Of a stretch of DNA of 64,000 nucleotides, positions 45,986 to 57,260 are shown in pieces (within the stretch, counting starts at the first letter, position 1; every line of letters starts with the position of its first letter). The notes beneath the pieces were generated by a model. It worked only from the letters and a program-made list of their open reading frames with translations. It ran no database searches and was not told the origin of the DNA. The DNA lies in contig OZ038423.1 of assembly GCA_964036155.1 (NCBI GenBank), positions 20,723,249 to 20,787,248 on the forward strand, in the 5' to 3' direction. The stretch is from Diploscapter coronatus. Taxonomy: Eukaryota > Nematoda > Chromadorea > Rhabditida > Rhabditidae. A program made the position numbers and the translations under genes.

Positions 45986-48900
45986 ATGAGGAAAGTAGCT
46001 TCTTCCTTTCACATTTTATTCCTTCTGCTTATTCACTCTGCTCTGCCTCAATATGTCCCCCAGCCAACTCGCCCAATCGATCTGTTTCATCCATTCGGAA
46101 CGTCCACTGAACGACCAAAGAATCATGTAGGTTCAATTGTTCTATTTACTTATTATTCTTGTGTAGGACATGAACTTTTGCAATCATTTTAAAATTTACC
46201 CGAAGACTGACAAGTATATTTTCACTCCTCAAATTGGCGAATACTTGCGGTTAACCACTGATCCAAAACTCGTCAGTAAAAGCTCAATTTTACCAGAACC
46301 GGTTAATATTGGCCAGTAAAAGCTGCTAGCTAGTACGGGGACGTTTACTGGGCAGTTGATTTGTTGCTGTTATATTCATTAGCAATAGATGCGGTGCTTT
46401 CAGGTAATGAACAATGATGAAGCGATAGTCCGACTACCTATAGGGGATATAATCGGGAAGAGTGTGGTGCTGAAGGATCTGCCCTGGACTGCGGACCAGG
46501 ATCCCTCCGAGCAGATTCCCCCAGACAGAACTTACGCGGAGCCGAGTCCTCTACCACCTAGGAACAATGTCACAATTTACACCTTCCTCGGGGTACCGTA
46601 TGCGGAACCGCCTGTCTCGCAAAGACGCTTCAAGGTACACACCACCACTCGTCTATCTAAAAGAGAGTTAAAGAAAAAAACAACATTTGCTTGACTTCTT
46701 CTAAAAACATTTTCATAAGTGAATGATAAGTCCATGAAGTGCTGTGAACCTCTACGACAATGTATTTCTCGTCATGGTGCAATAGAAAGATTGTCGACCA
46801 TCTTCTAACGATGTTTAACATGCATTGCAATTTCACATTCGTTGCAGCCACCTCAACAGCTGACAGTCTTTCCCGGCCAGCTGCCCTTCCTCGCATTCAA
46901 CTTCGGCGCTTCCTGTCCCCAAGACACTGAGTATAGGCCTCAGCCATTTGTCGTGATGGACCCCTATCCTTTCCTCGTCGATGAAGACTGCCTCTACCTC
47001 AACATCTACACCCCTACTGTAGGTTATTACTTCCTTCATTTAGAGACGAAATTGTTATGATTGTTTCAAAGTTTGATTATCCACCATCATAAAGGTGTTG
47101 ATATTTATGCCTAGCTGGCAATTTATAAACTCTAAACAAAGTCAATGTCAACGTAGTTTATCCGTTTGATTGGTTATTTGTAAATGAAGAAATGTCGAAA
47201 AGCATAATTCGAAGCAACAAAGATACTAACTGTTTCGATTTAGATAGGAAGAAGGTGAATAGGAAGAAACAGTTAAACAGTTTACTTTTCGACATTCGGA
47301 TATTTACAAATTGCCATTTTAATGAAGAGTCATCAATAAGTTTTCCAGGTATCCACCTCATCACCCAGATCATACCCCGTTCTTGTCTTCTTTCACGGAG
47401 GCAATTTCCAGACGGGATCAGCCAGCGAATGGCCGGCTCATGGACTAGCGAGCAGGGGCATGGTGGTTGTCACTGTCAATTACAGACTCGGAGCATTCGG
47501 TAGGATTTTCAACCAATTTATTACTTTCAACTATTCGAAATAAATCTTGATGCAGTATGATAATTGAAAAAGTCGGTGTAGATAAAGGATATTCTTCTGA
47601 TCAAACGAAGTAACAGATCGTGTGTTGAAAAATAGGGAAAAAGGTGAGAGGTAGAAGAAATTGCGTACCTCTCTATTCTCCTCCGCTGACTCGCCTTTCT
47701 CCGCACTCTACGCACATTTCTCCCAAGGCACTTTTTAACACACGAGCTGCCACTTCATTTGCCCGATACAATAGATCGTATTCATAGGCCTGACACATTT
47801 GCTAATTTAAAATGAAGGGAATAGAAAGCATACATTTATTTTCTAATTCACTCATTTAGGTTTCATGAGTTTGGGCGATGCAGACACGAGCAACCGAGGC
47901 TTGCAGGACCAGAGAATGGCACTGTAAGAGCAGATTTACTTGTTAGCTATTCTATTTCTTCTCAGCTTATGGATACTCATCGAAATTTTACGCCATACAT
48001 AATTAGAAATTCGAGTAGTTACATTTAGACGATTTGTGCAGGAACACATTTCCGCATTTGGAGGCGACCCCCAGGCTGTGACTGCGGTGGGACACGATGC
48101 GGGGGGAGTGTCTGTCGGGTTGCACATGATCACTCCTCTGTCCAAAGGTTAGAATCTTGCTAGCATTGTTGACCAAACTACAATTCTGCCTTACCTTTTA
48201 TTCCGAAAAAAGCATCGCTGTTTGTTCGCAGAGAGAAAAAGTCATCCTTTAATTGAATAATTTATGCAATGTTTGCCGGCCAAAAGATATAATGTAATAA
48301 GGCTATTACATGATAACAAAGTGATAACACAACTTTACCAAAGTAGCTGCTGAATGAACAAAAATAGAAGAATGAGAGATAGAAACAATAATATCATATT
48401 GAGAAAAGTATTAGACTGTTAGGGAGCTAGAAAAACTTTCTCAGCATGCATTCTCAAGTTCATCAGACGCTCCCTTCATCATAACATCTATAGTCACTTT
48501 TTATCTCTGGCGACAAATAGAATATTTTCCTTAGAGTTAAACTATTCACTGATTTTCAACATTTTCATCATTCGGCATTTGATGACTCTTCTCTTCGAAT
48601 TGCAGATCTGTTCCGATCGGCAGCCTCGATGTCAGGCGCCGAGTTGTCGTATCACTCGACAATCGGCAAACCAGCCCTGGCCTACAACAACACTATCAAA
48701 CTGGGCAGATATCTGGGCTGCACGCAGTCTGTGCCGATGCATGTCTGGGACTGCATCCTCACTCGATCCACTGACGATATTGTCAGAGCTACCACTACCA
48801 TTCCAATCGAGTAAGTGAAAAAGATTGAATGATTCGAAATTTATGACATTTTTGAAGGGAACAAAGTTAGCAGCAGAAAATGTTCATCTACTTTCTAAAC

Positions 48901-50836
48901 AAGTTCTACTTTTTTTTTACAAACAGCTTGTCTCTTGGTAATTTCTTGCACATCCAATTTGATATTCTTTCATATTTCCATAAAAATGAAGAAATTCATT
49001 TCAGTGATAGCTTTGATATTCTAATTTCATGACTTGCTATCGTGAAGATCAGCTTTGTAATGTGAGAAATAATGCTTTTCTTTAGATACAATCGTTATCT
49101 GTTCATGCCGAATGTCGAAGGAAGGGAATTGCCAGGCAATCCATATTGGATTCTGCTGAACGCTCCTTCCGGCACAATTCCCAACATCGCGAGTCCTGTG
49201 CCCTATCTGACTGGAATCAATGCGCAAGATGGAAGTGAAGTAATATAGTGTTCTTCTGTAAAATAACATAATGAAATCAATTTATTCAGTAGAGTTTTAC
49301 TTTTCACAGACTAAACTAATAGATAAATAATTCTTTCCTCATTTTATCCTCGTTAAACCACTACTTTTACTCGTGTCTTCTTGAGGTGATATTGGAAGAC
49401 CGTTATCTGGGCGAGTTCAACGACTTCCAAAACGTGGATAGTGAGTACATGAGGAGCTGGGCGATTGAATATGCATTTCGACACAACTACTCCATGAATC
49501 GAGAGGCCATTGTCGAGGCGATGATCGACAAATACACATTCTGGCCTGACGTTGCTGATGTTTGGGCCATTAGGTAGGTATTATTTTGTCGTATTACTTT
49601 TTCCTACGAAATATTAGTTTTTCTTTGTTACTATGCAAGAATCTGCGATTAAAAATTAACATATAGAAATACAGTAAGCTCTGGTTCTTTCTTCAAACGA
49701 TTAATTTGCAGGGAAAGTTTCATCCAAATGACAACCGACGCCTACTACACGGCCCCTGTGGCCCTGTCTGCACATCTCCATTCGGCCGCAGGCAGTCGAG
49801 TCTTCATGTACGTCAACAATTACAACTTCTCCAGGGGAAACGAGGCAATGCGATTCATCCCTGATTGGATGGGTTAGTCAATGCAACTTTAGATTTGTTA
49901 TACCCTCACTTCTCTATTCATCGATGATAAATAGGGGATAGGTAAACCAATCATATTTTGATGCCACATAGTCTAGGGCTACATATTATTTATTGTAATG
50001 AAAGTTCTGGCTTGGCTATGCTATATATACGTCAGTACAAAATAAAAATCTAGAAAGTGTCCAAATTTGCTCTTCATTGAGTGCAACACATAAATATTTA
50101 TCTTTAGGGGTATGCAGAGAATGTGATCTCTATCTAATGTTCTGCTACGCTTTCATGCCACCCGAACTCCGCCCTTATCATCTCAAAGATGTCAATTTCA
50201 CGGAGAGCGATCGCAATGCAAGTCAGCTTTTCTCCAACATCATGCGCAGATACGTCGCTAATCAGTAAGAGGCAATTCATCTCCAGCGAAATTAGCATTT
50301 TTCTAGAAATCCTAATTTCCTCTATGATGGTTCATGGTCTGCGCATCAGCCTCGTCGGCACTGGTATCTCGACTTCAACTACACCTGGGAGACCACCGAA
50401 ATGCGCTCTCCCGGCAAAGTGTATAGGGATTATCGATATCAAGTAATCAATCAAGTACAACATAATCAGTTTGTCTTGGCATCGAGTCGTAAACTTTCGA
50501 CCTATCAACAGCCCCTGCTTGGCATATAAGTCAGATGTGTTCTTGCAGGACGTAGCATTCTGGAACGAGTACATTCCTGCCCTCGTCAACTACATGACGA
50601 CCACATTTCCTCCATTCGTCGTGTCGGAACGACGCACAGCCGTCGTATTCCAATGGATCACAGGCGTCTGCATCGTGCTGCTAATGATTGCCATAGTGAT
50701 TGCAGGCACTTGTGCCTACAAGAACTACGAATACAATCGACTGCCTAAGGACGAGGAAGAGAGGGAGAGGCATCAGCTTGTGAACTTCGCCTCCAGCAGT
50801 TCTGTCGAAACTGCTAGGATTCATCGTAGTAGGTGA
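45986..50836 (+). CDS. glit-1: Gliotactin/GLIT-1-type cholinesterase-like adhesion protein, 13 exons, 721 aa
   Basis: Exons: 45986-46126, 46404-46634, 46848-47018, 47349-47499, 47860-47923, 48029-48147, 48606-48810, 49086-49239, 49386-49573, 49712-49872, 50108-50264, 50307-50442, 50549-50836. Signal peptide: MRKVASSFHILFLLLIHSAL. A full carboxylesterase-type fold follows: TFLGVPYAEPPV, DEDCLYLNIYTP, PVLVFFHGGNFQTGSASEWP, VTVNYRLGAFGF, NRGLQDQRMAL, FGGDPQAVTAVGHDAGG. The nucleophile is Asp, not Ser (GHDAG, about residue 276); the acid site reads AQDGS and the His site reads VCRECDLY, so the triad is lost. One transmembrane helix (about 659-683, FQWITGVCIVLLMIAIVIAG) precedes a 38-residue cytoplasmic tail. 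Loss of catalysis plus type I topology fits neuroligin, gliotactin or glutactin relatives; I favour the GLIT-1 branch because of its length and short tail, but neuroligin is not excluded. Confidence 0.85.
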
Positions 50837-51005
50837 TTCTGGTTTTCATTTACAAACTACTTTTTCTTCTACAAGCTTATTTTGCTTGCAACTATTGCAC
50901 ATCTGAATAGGGTAAATTATGCGGATACTCTCGCTCATCACTTATTCTACAATGATAATCGTGTCAGTCTTTCGATCTCAGGGTTTTCCCCTCTCCACAA
51001 TTATG

Positions 51006-51011
51006 AATAAA
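51006..51011 (+). terminator. Poly(A) signal of the GLIT-1-like gene
   Basis: AATAAA, 170 nt after the TGA stop, followed by GCTTTGTTTG. Confidence 0.55.
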
Positions 51012-51145
51012 GCTTTGTTTGAAGAAGCTATAATCAGATGCACACATAGCGTATGATTTTGATTGAAATAAACATCTGCATGAGCAAACCGTTCAAAACC
51101 TAATGAATAACTCGAAGTTTAGATATTGCAATAAATGCATAGGTA

Positions 51146-51205
51146 GGGTTCCCAAGCTCCGTCCCTTTGCAGAAATTCGTTTATAGTATAAGCGTGGCAG
51201 TTTGA
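51146..51205 (+). repeat. CCCAAGCTCCG repeat family, copy 1
   Basis: TAGGGTTCCCAAGCTCCGTC, then CCTTTGCAGAAATTCG and AAGCGTGGCAGT, matches the copy at 57197-57260 with scattered changes. The nature of the element is unknown. Confidence 0.6.
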
Positions 51206-51748
51206 AACCAAACATTTAGGAAAGAAGTATCCTTCAAGCCTAAAATGTCATAAAAGTACTCTAAAATCGAAGATAAACCTGATAAAATGATTCTGTACAA
51301 AAAATCAAGACAAAATAGCCGCCCACAACTACGCACATGCAATATTTCGTTTGCGAAAATGTGTTCATTTTGGGTGACAGGTTTTTGCGATTTTTCGGTA
51401 AGAAAATTATTTTCTTTTCTTTACGAAGGTCTTATTTACATCCCTAGTGACATCTGCACAAAAATTTTGTCCGAAACATAAATTCGCATATCTGCTTGGG
51501 GATTATAATAGTTGATCAATTACAATTCTGAAAGAAATAAGAAGAACTCATGAAAATTGCATCAAAAAATGAAAATTAAAACGGAGGAATGACCGTTCCT
51601 TAAAAATGCGAAAAAACTGCTCACTTCTGCAAGTATCCGTTTTTCTATCATTTTGTTCGAATTTTCTCCTCGTTTCCTTTCATTTTTCGCAAATTTTCGC
51701 GGTTCAATTGGTTTTTTTCAGCTTCTCGGAGCTGTTAGCCTACCAGAC

Positions 51749-53021
51749 ATGCTTAGACCGGCGGCACTCAGTCCTGAATTGGTATGGAACGCTTTCATGA
51801 AATAAGCTTATCACGAAATTATCTGTCCTTGGCTTCCGGCCTGTGTCCAGATTTTTACGTTTTCGTTTCCACTCGTCTCCGTCCCAATTTTTAAATTTTG
51901 CAATTTTGTCATTTTTCCGATTTCAACATTTCATTTACTTTGGTCTAAATTAGTTTTTAAACTTGGATACTTTTTCCAGAATTAGGAAAATCTTGACTTT
52001 TTTCAACGAAAGCTTATGCAACTTCACAATAATAATTTTTTTCAGCAGCAGCTTAGCATGCAGTGCATCGACATCATGAAGAGACTGGACAGACTGATCG
52101 TGCAGAAGCGAATCACGGACGAGCAGGCCAAGCGGTTCTCCAAGGAGATGTGCGACTTCCTGCTGTCTCTCGCCATCCCTCCCTCTGCTTCTGTCCCTGC
52201 CACTGCCCTGCCCGATCGTTCCCTCTTCAACAACGCAGAGGCAACCCTCTCTCGTCCCGCCCTCCAGTCGACGACTTCCATCACTTCCCTGCGTGGCTCC
52301 CCAATCCACAATACACAGCTCCAGGACAATTCTCTGTACAAGACGCCCACGGTATGATTGACTGTGCATTGACAACGAAAATGATGACTGTTCCAGATGG
52401 AGCCGCACTTGGAAGATGATGACGAGTTGGACGAGACGGTGAATTTCGTGCCGGACAGCTCGTTCGAAGATGTGTTTGATGATAAGGACGCTGATCAGGT
52501 TGGTTGTACCTGTAAACAAATGACGGGAGTCTTTGACTCTAGAAAATTTTTCTCAAGTAGTTGAAAATTTAGTGAAATAGTCCATAGAGTAGGAGAATAA
52601 GAAGAAATCGCTCTAGATTTTACATGGTCTCTTCAAGTTGCAAGATCGTCAGCTTAGAAATTTCTCTACCTTGGCCCTGAGCTCCGAGTTTTGAGGCAAA
52701 GAATACTAACTTTCACAAGTGAGCTCTTCAAATGCAAATGCAATGAATTTCCAGAATAATTTCGAGACGAAATCGCTGGGCCTGCCGCAGCAGTGGAAGA
52801 AGAAGAAGCGTCGCACATTCTCCCTGCAGGAGTTCGGCAGAGCCATTGCGAGGAAGGCCTCTTCTGTCCGTAAGTCGACTCGTCGCCTGATTGCGGACAT
52901 CCGCCATAAAACGCCCAAATCCGAGCAGCTCAACCGTCGCAACTCCCACAATCAGTATGTTCTTGCTTCTGTTGCTCTCACTGCTGCTCACAACAAAACC
53001 CTCCTCGACCTGTTCAATTAG
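51749..53021 (+). CDS. Unknown basic-tailed protein, 4 exons, 235 aa
   Basis: Exons: 51749-51781, 52046-52351, 52397-52498, 52755-53021; all junctions are phase 0. The protein starts MLRPAALSPEL. Residues 12-60 look helical (CIDIMKRLDRLIVQKRITDE, AKRFSKEMCDFLLSL). A Pro/Ser/Thr-rich linker (about 60-113) and an acidic stretch (HLEDDDELDETVNFV, DDKDADQ) follow. The last exon has a strongly basic block, QQWKKKKRRTFSLQEFGRAI then ARKASSVRKSTRRLIADIRH, and ends LLDLFN. The KKKKRR run could be a nuclear signal, and RRTFS and RKAS resemble basophilic kinase sites. No signal peptide or membrane segment is visible. The start is the first ATG that splices in frame; the short first exon is the weakest part. 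I do not recognise the family. Confidence 0.65.
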
Positions 53022-53433
53022 AAACAACTCCATTCATTCACCGCATTACATTACATAATTTTCTACTGTCATTTTTAAATGGAAAAATTAAAGATTGTCA
53101 TTAATGACGAAACGTGATTAATATTTGAAGGAAAATTGCAATCTGATTTTCATTTCGTCACTAGTAACTGCCAATTTTACATCAAGATGAGGAATATTCA
53201 TCGATAATTTTTCACTTTTTTGATACTTTTTCATATGACATGTCATTTTCCAAGAGTTATATGTGTGCTTCCAAAAATGATCATTCAACTTTTGTACCCT
53301 AAATTTGTTTATCAATTTTTCACTGATTTTTCCTGTTTTAATCGATTCATTTGAAGAAATTTCTGTGCTTTTCTATGAGTAGATTTTTGTGCAAATTCTT
53401 ATGGTCTTTAATGTGGGAATCTTTGAATAGCAG

Positions 53434-53439
53434 AATAAA
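53434..53439 (+). terminator. Poly(A) signal candidate for the 51749-53021 gene
   Basis: AATAAA followed by a T-rich run at 53442-53465, about 410 nt past the stop. Confidence 0.35.
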
Positions 53440-53534
53440 AAGTTGTTTTACTTGTGTTTTTTTTATTTCTAAATTCGTTTGAAGCTTGAAATATTTCTGA
53501 AAATTATTTTTCGAAAAGAAAAGTATCAAGAAAA

Positions 53535-53700
53535 TTGGCTTTTCGCCTTCACTCACGGAATGATAAACGTTATCCTTTCGAAGTGTCTCAGAGCCAGTTC
53601 AGACTTAGTTGCAATAACAACTTCCAATTCGCTCGAACTATCGTTGTTTGGAGAAAGTCTATTTATGCAGCAATTAGAAGTCGAATTTGGAGCGAAATAG
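53535..53700 (+). mobile_element. Possible remnant of a non-LTR retrotransposon C-terminus
   Basis: A forward frame reads FRLHSRNDKRYPFEVSQSQF, then NNNFQFARTIVVW. This resembles the R-H-RN-K--------FF-RTI--WN tail seen at the end of many LINE polymerase proteins. Nothing upstream encodes reverse transcriptase, so at most a fragment is present. The resemblance is by eye only. Confidence 0.25.
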
Positions 53701-54184
53701 TGAGTTGCATAGAAAAGACAAAGCAAATAGAGTATTTTTTTTTAATATTAACGTGCTTCCAATCAATAATTCGATGCACATGATATAGAAAACTCGAAGA
53801 CATCCAATAAAGACGCTGAAAAATTACAACTGAAATAAATATTCGGTAAAATATTGTATTTTAAAATTCTGCAACCAAATCCAATATTTATTTTATAGTA
53901 ATTTCACGGTAGATTTTTCAAAATATATAACAAATAGCTCATTGATTTATTGGGAACAGTTATTGAACGTATTTAAAGCATAATATTGCTAGTCAGCAAC
54001 ATCAATGTTACCCAGACCTATGGAGCGTTTTCGTCAGTCGAAAAGAAACAGTAGAAAATAGATCGCGTACAGGCGAATTCATAGTTATAACTAGAGAACC
54101 CAGTTTTCCAACTGTTATCCACTCAGCACAGCCAATTAGATGCGTGGATTATTACATTTTTTGAATTTCATAATTGCTTACAAT

Positions 54185-54530
54185 TTACAATATTCGGTTA
54201 TTGGCTGTTGGAATAGATAGATATTTCGATTATCTGGCAATAAACCAAAATGGATTGAAGTGAAGAAACACTAAATGATTTTGAAATTGCATCACGGAGT
54301 GAAAAATTTATATAATTGGAGGATGGAGGTCATTAATTTTGTATGATAGGCAATGTATCATTATATATTTAGTAATGATGCATTAAAATCCTGTCTGTTT
54401 CGACCCCTCAGCTCCAGTTGACAGTCAAAGTTATCAAATCGTTGATATGAACTGTGCAAGAGAAGATCATTCGTTTGTTGCTACGAACGGGAAATTGTAT
54501 ACAATTAGAGGGTATTGAATGATAGCCACG
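54185..54530 (+). pseudogene. Broken partial copy of the adjacent Kelch gene
   Basis: Sequence matching exons 8 and 9 of the intact gene (55832-56161) is present with stops and indels. The exon 9 part reads FDPSAPVDSQSYQIVDMNCA then REDHSFVATNGKLYTIRGY before a stop. Compared with the intact copy (CTGTGTTTCGACCCC), this copy has lost two bases (CTGTTTCGACCCC), shifting the frame. The GG at the end of the Kelch repeat is changed to RG. Exons 1-7 are missing. A further piece at 53789-53870 matches the 3' flank of the intact gene at 56480-56560, so the locus has undergone tandem duplication. Confidence 0.8.
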
Positions 54531-54673
54531 TCTAGAATGATTGGCACTTTATTGACGAACAACTGAGCAGAAAGAGCAATTTCCGTTATGTAGATATCGA
54601 AACCATTTTTTAAATTAATTTTCCGATTTTTATTAATTTAGCCTATTACCTGATATACGTAAAGATAATCAAA

Positions 54674-56309
54674 ATGGTCAAGTCTAATAATCCTTCAAGC
54701 CCTGTAAGTTAAAGCTCATTTTTTTTCATTTGATACTCTATATACATTTACGATATATCGTTAAGATTACTGATCGTCCACCTGAACTTATTCAATTAGT
54801 GGATGCAGACAATCAACCTATGACGGAAACGAGGTGGAATGCGGATGATATAATGGGGCATTCTGAAACATGAAATTGCATGGGGCGAACAATTTGACGC
54901 GCGAAATCCACGGGAAATATAAATAAATAAATAATCATTTATTCCATGCAATTCCACTTTCAGTTGAAACATACATGCACATTTCTTTTGTTCGGGGTAT
55001 TTTACGAAATTAATTATTACCGATGAACTTTGTAGTTTTTCTAAATAATTTTACCTGGAAAATATTTCATAATTTACTGCCTTTCAGGGGAAAACGTGAA
55101 TGTCCTTGGTTTAAAAAATCCATTTTTCTGTTAGTTCTATTATGTGCACTTATTTTGGTCGGCGTCGTTATTCTAGCTCTTCCAAGTCGCCAGGATAAAA
55201 CCTTATTCTATCGTAGGAAAATATTTCTTGTATGAACGAAAATTAATTCTAGTATTTAGTGCATTATGAAAACAACGACGTTGTTAGCAAAGGAAGAATT
55301 TGTCTGTTTGATTCGCATACTAATTCTGTTGAGCAGATCACGAAACTTACTAATCATTTACAGCCATATCACGTAGCAACCACAAAAGATAAGGTTGATT
55401 ATTTTATTTTGCATTGCCAATTTTGTAAATTTTAGATTTTCGCAATTGAATCTTCTAGCAAATCGTTTGAAATCTTCGACCTGAATACTCGACAAATCAC
55501 TAGAGGTGACTTTACAAATAGCCAATATATTGGTTTAATTTTATCGCATTCTTTGCAGGACCAGATCCTCCTGAATCGCGTAGTGGTGCATCTGTGGCTT
55601 ATTTTAAAGACAAATTGTATTATTTGAGTGGTTGGTTTCGTAATCGTGTGGATGTAAGAAGATCGAATGAAAACCCATGAAATAATTTATTCAGGTTTTA
55701 ATAGATGGAAAATGGGAAACAGGACCTATAATATGTCATTTTCCAATTTGTTTTGTTCAAACAATAACATGCGATGAAAGTTTATATGGTCACATTATAG
55801 CATATTCATTATTGTAATTATGGGTATTCAGTTATTGTTGGCTATAAAAGTAAAATGATATATCGATTATCAGACGATGAACGGGAGTGGATTGAAATTG
55901 GAAAGATTCCAAGAATACGAACTCATTTCGGAGTTGCATCGTTAAATGGAAGAATCTACATAACTGGAGGATTTTAGTCGTTAATTTTGTATGACAAATA
56001 ATGTATCATTATATATTTAGTGGTGAAGTATTCAAATCCTGTCTGTGTTTCGACCCCTCAGCTCCAGTTGACAGTCGAATTTCTCCAATCGCTGACATGA
56101 ATTATGCAAGAGACAGCCATTCGCTCATTGTCGCTAACGGGAAGTTGTATGCAATCGGAGGGTGAGCTGAGATTTTGCATACCTTTATACCAAATATTTG
56201 TTAATTTAGATTCCAAGAATCTGGATCTAAAAATTATTGTAATTCAATCGAGGAATACGATCCACAAACGAATGAATGGCGAGAAGTCGGAACACTAACA
56301 TTGAAATAA
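54674..56309 (+). CDS. Membrane-anchored Kelch-repeat protein, 10 exons, 341 aa
   Basis: Exons: 54674-54703, 54766-54833, 55088-55229, 55253-55393, 55436-55505, 55559-55653, 55695-55788, 55832-55976, 56021-56161, 56210-56309. Phases agree at all nine junctions; three introns are 22-45 nt, which is unusually small. The N-terminus is short and cytosolic-looking, followed by one hydrophobic segment (about 44-65, SIFLLVLLCALILVGVVILA) with flanking KRECPWFKK, suggesting a type II topology. The rest is a Kelch-type beta-propeller: ASVAYFKDKLYYLSGW, THFGVASLNGRIYITGGF, RDSHSLIVANGKLYAIGGF, NSIEEYDPQTNEWREVGTL. There is no BTB or BACK domain. Exon 8 ends inside a TTT TA|G sequence, so splicing with donor GTCGTT is needed to avoid a stop codon. 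An extracellular propeller is inferred; the partner is unknown. Confidence 0.8.
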
Positions 56310-56402
56310 TCCAGTTTAATGCCATGTAGCTCTTTTATCTGGCATATTATATTTTATGAACATTATCTTTATTCGACTACCATTAAAAACTTCAATAACC
56401 AT

Positions 56403-56467
56403 CAGAGCTGAAACGAAATTTCGATTTCGATTTCGAATTTTTAAATTTCAATTTCGTCTCAGTTCTG
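56403..56467. mobile_element. 65-bp MITE with perfect 8-bp target duplication
   Basis: Inverted ends CAGAGCTGAAACGAAATT and AATTTCGTCTCAGTTCTG are flanked by ATAACCAT on both sides (56395-56402 and 56468-56475). The interior has TTCGATTTCGATTTCGA. It lies in the 3' flank of the Kelch gene. The ends and duplication fit hAT. Confidence 0.85.
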
Positions 56468-56857
56468 ATAACCATGCTAAACAACTCGAAGATATCCAAT
56501 AAAGACATTGGAAATCGCAACTGAAATAAGTATTCTTCAAAATAGTTTTCGACGAGAATAACGACATATACTTATTAGGAACTCATTCTGTCATAGCATA
56601 GATTATTGCATCTCAATTAGTTGTCAATTTTAATTATTAAGAGAAATGTCTTCAACTTGTAAGGATTATCGTGAATGACTACTCTAGTTGACATAACTTT
56701 CTTCATAAAATACAACTGATGAAACAGAAATCTTGCTAAAGCTTGATTACTTGAAACCAACTAGATCACACGAATTTCCGATTTAAAGAAATCAACGCAT
56801 ATTTCAAGTGGGAAATCGAAAATTAGAAATCTACAGAGTGCAGCAAATGTTTTTTCC

Positions 56858-57129
56858 TCACAGCTCCTCCGTTTGCCAATTCACGCGTTTTGCGACGACG
56901 TTCGAATTCGCCCTGAAAATTTCCAATAAAACTCAACGTGGTTTAGAAGAATTTATAAAATGATAGGAATAGCACATTTTTCAACGAGTTATTTCAAATT
57001 TCCTTACCTGAACAGCATTTTTAGCCGGGCAGCCTCCTCTTTCTCCATTCTCTCCAACCCGTTCTCGAACCCAGTCTGCAGAGCCTTAATCTGGATATCT
57101 TTCACATCGTCACTCAACCCCTTCTTGGC
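56858..57129 (-). CDS. Last two coding exons of an unknown minus-strand gene
   Basis: Exon 57129-57008 (40 codons plus two bases, after a TTTTCAG acceptor) and exon 56912-56858 (to TGA) join cleanly across GTAAGG...TTTTCAG. The peptide AKKGLSDDVKDIQIKALQTG, then FENGLERMEKEEAARLKMLF, then RANSNVVAKRVNWQTEEL is helical and charged, coiled-coil like. Upstream exons are not resolved. Acceptor-like sites at about 58262, 58542 and 58826 on the minus strand could bound them but the frames are ambiguous. I do not recognise the family. Confidence 0.55.
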
Positions 57130-57196
57130 CTGAAAACAAAACATCTTTCCTTTGGAAAGTACAAATATTCGTGTGTAAAAGTTCAGCATATTTTCT

Positions 57197-57260
57197 AGGG
57201 CCCCCAAGCTCCGCCCCTTTTGCAGAATTCGACAATGTTAAGAAAAGCGTGGTAGTCGGG
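57197..57260 (+). repeat. CCCAAGCTCCG repeat family, copy 2
   Basis: CTAGGGCCCCCAAGCTCCGC, then CCCTTTTGCAGAATTCG and AAAAGCGTGGTAGTCGGG. It is related to 51146-51205 and, inverted, to 59065-59165. Confidence 0.6.

Larger units (their letters stand above)
50837..51748. other. Intergenic with a repeat copy
   Basis: This stretch contains the poly(A) signal at 51006-51011 and one copy of the CCCAAGCTCCG repeat family at 51146-51205. I see nothing else. Confidence 0.45.
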
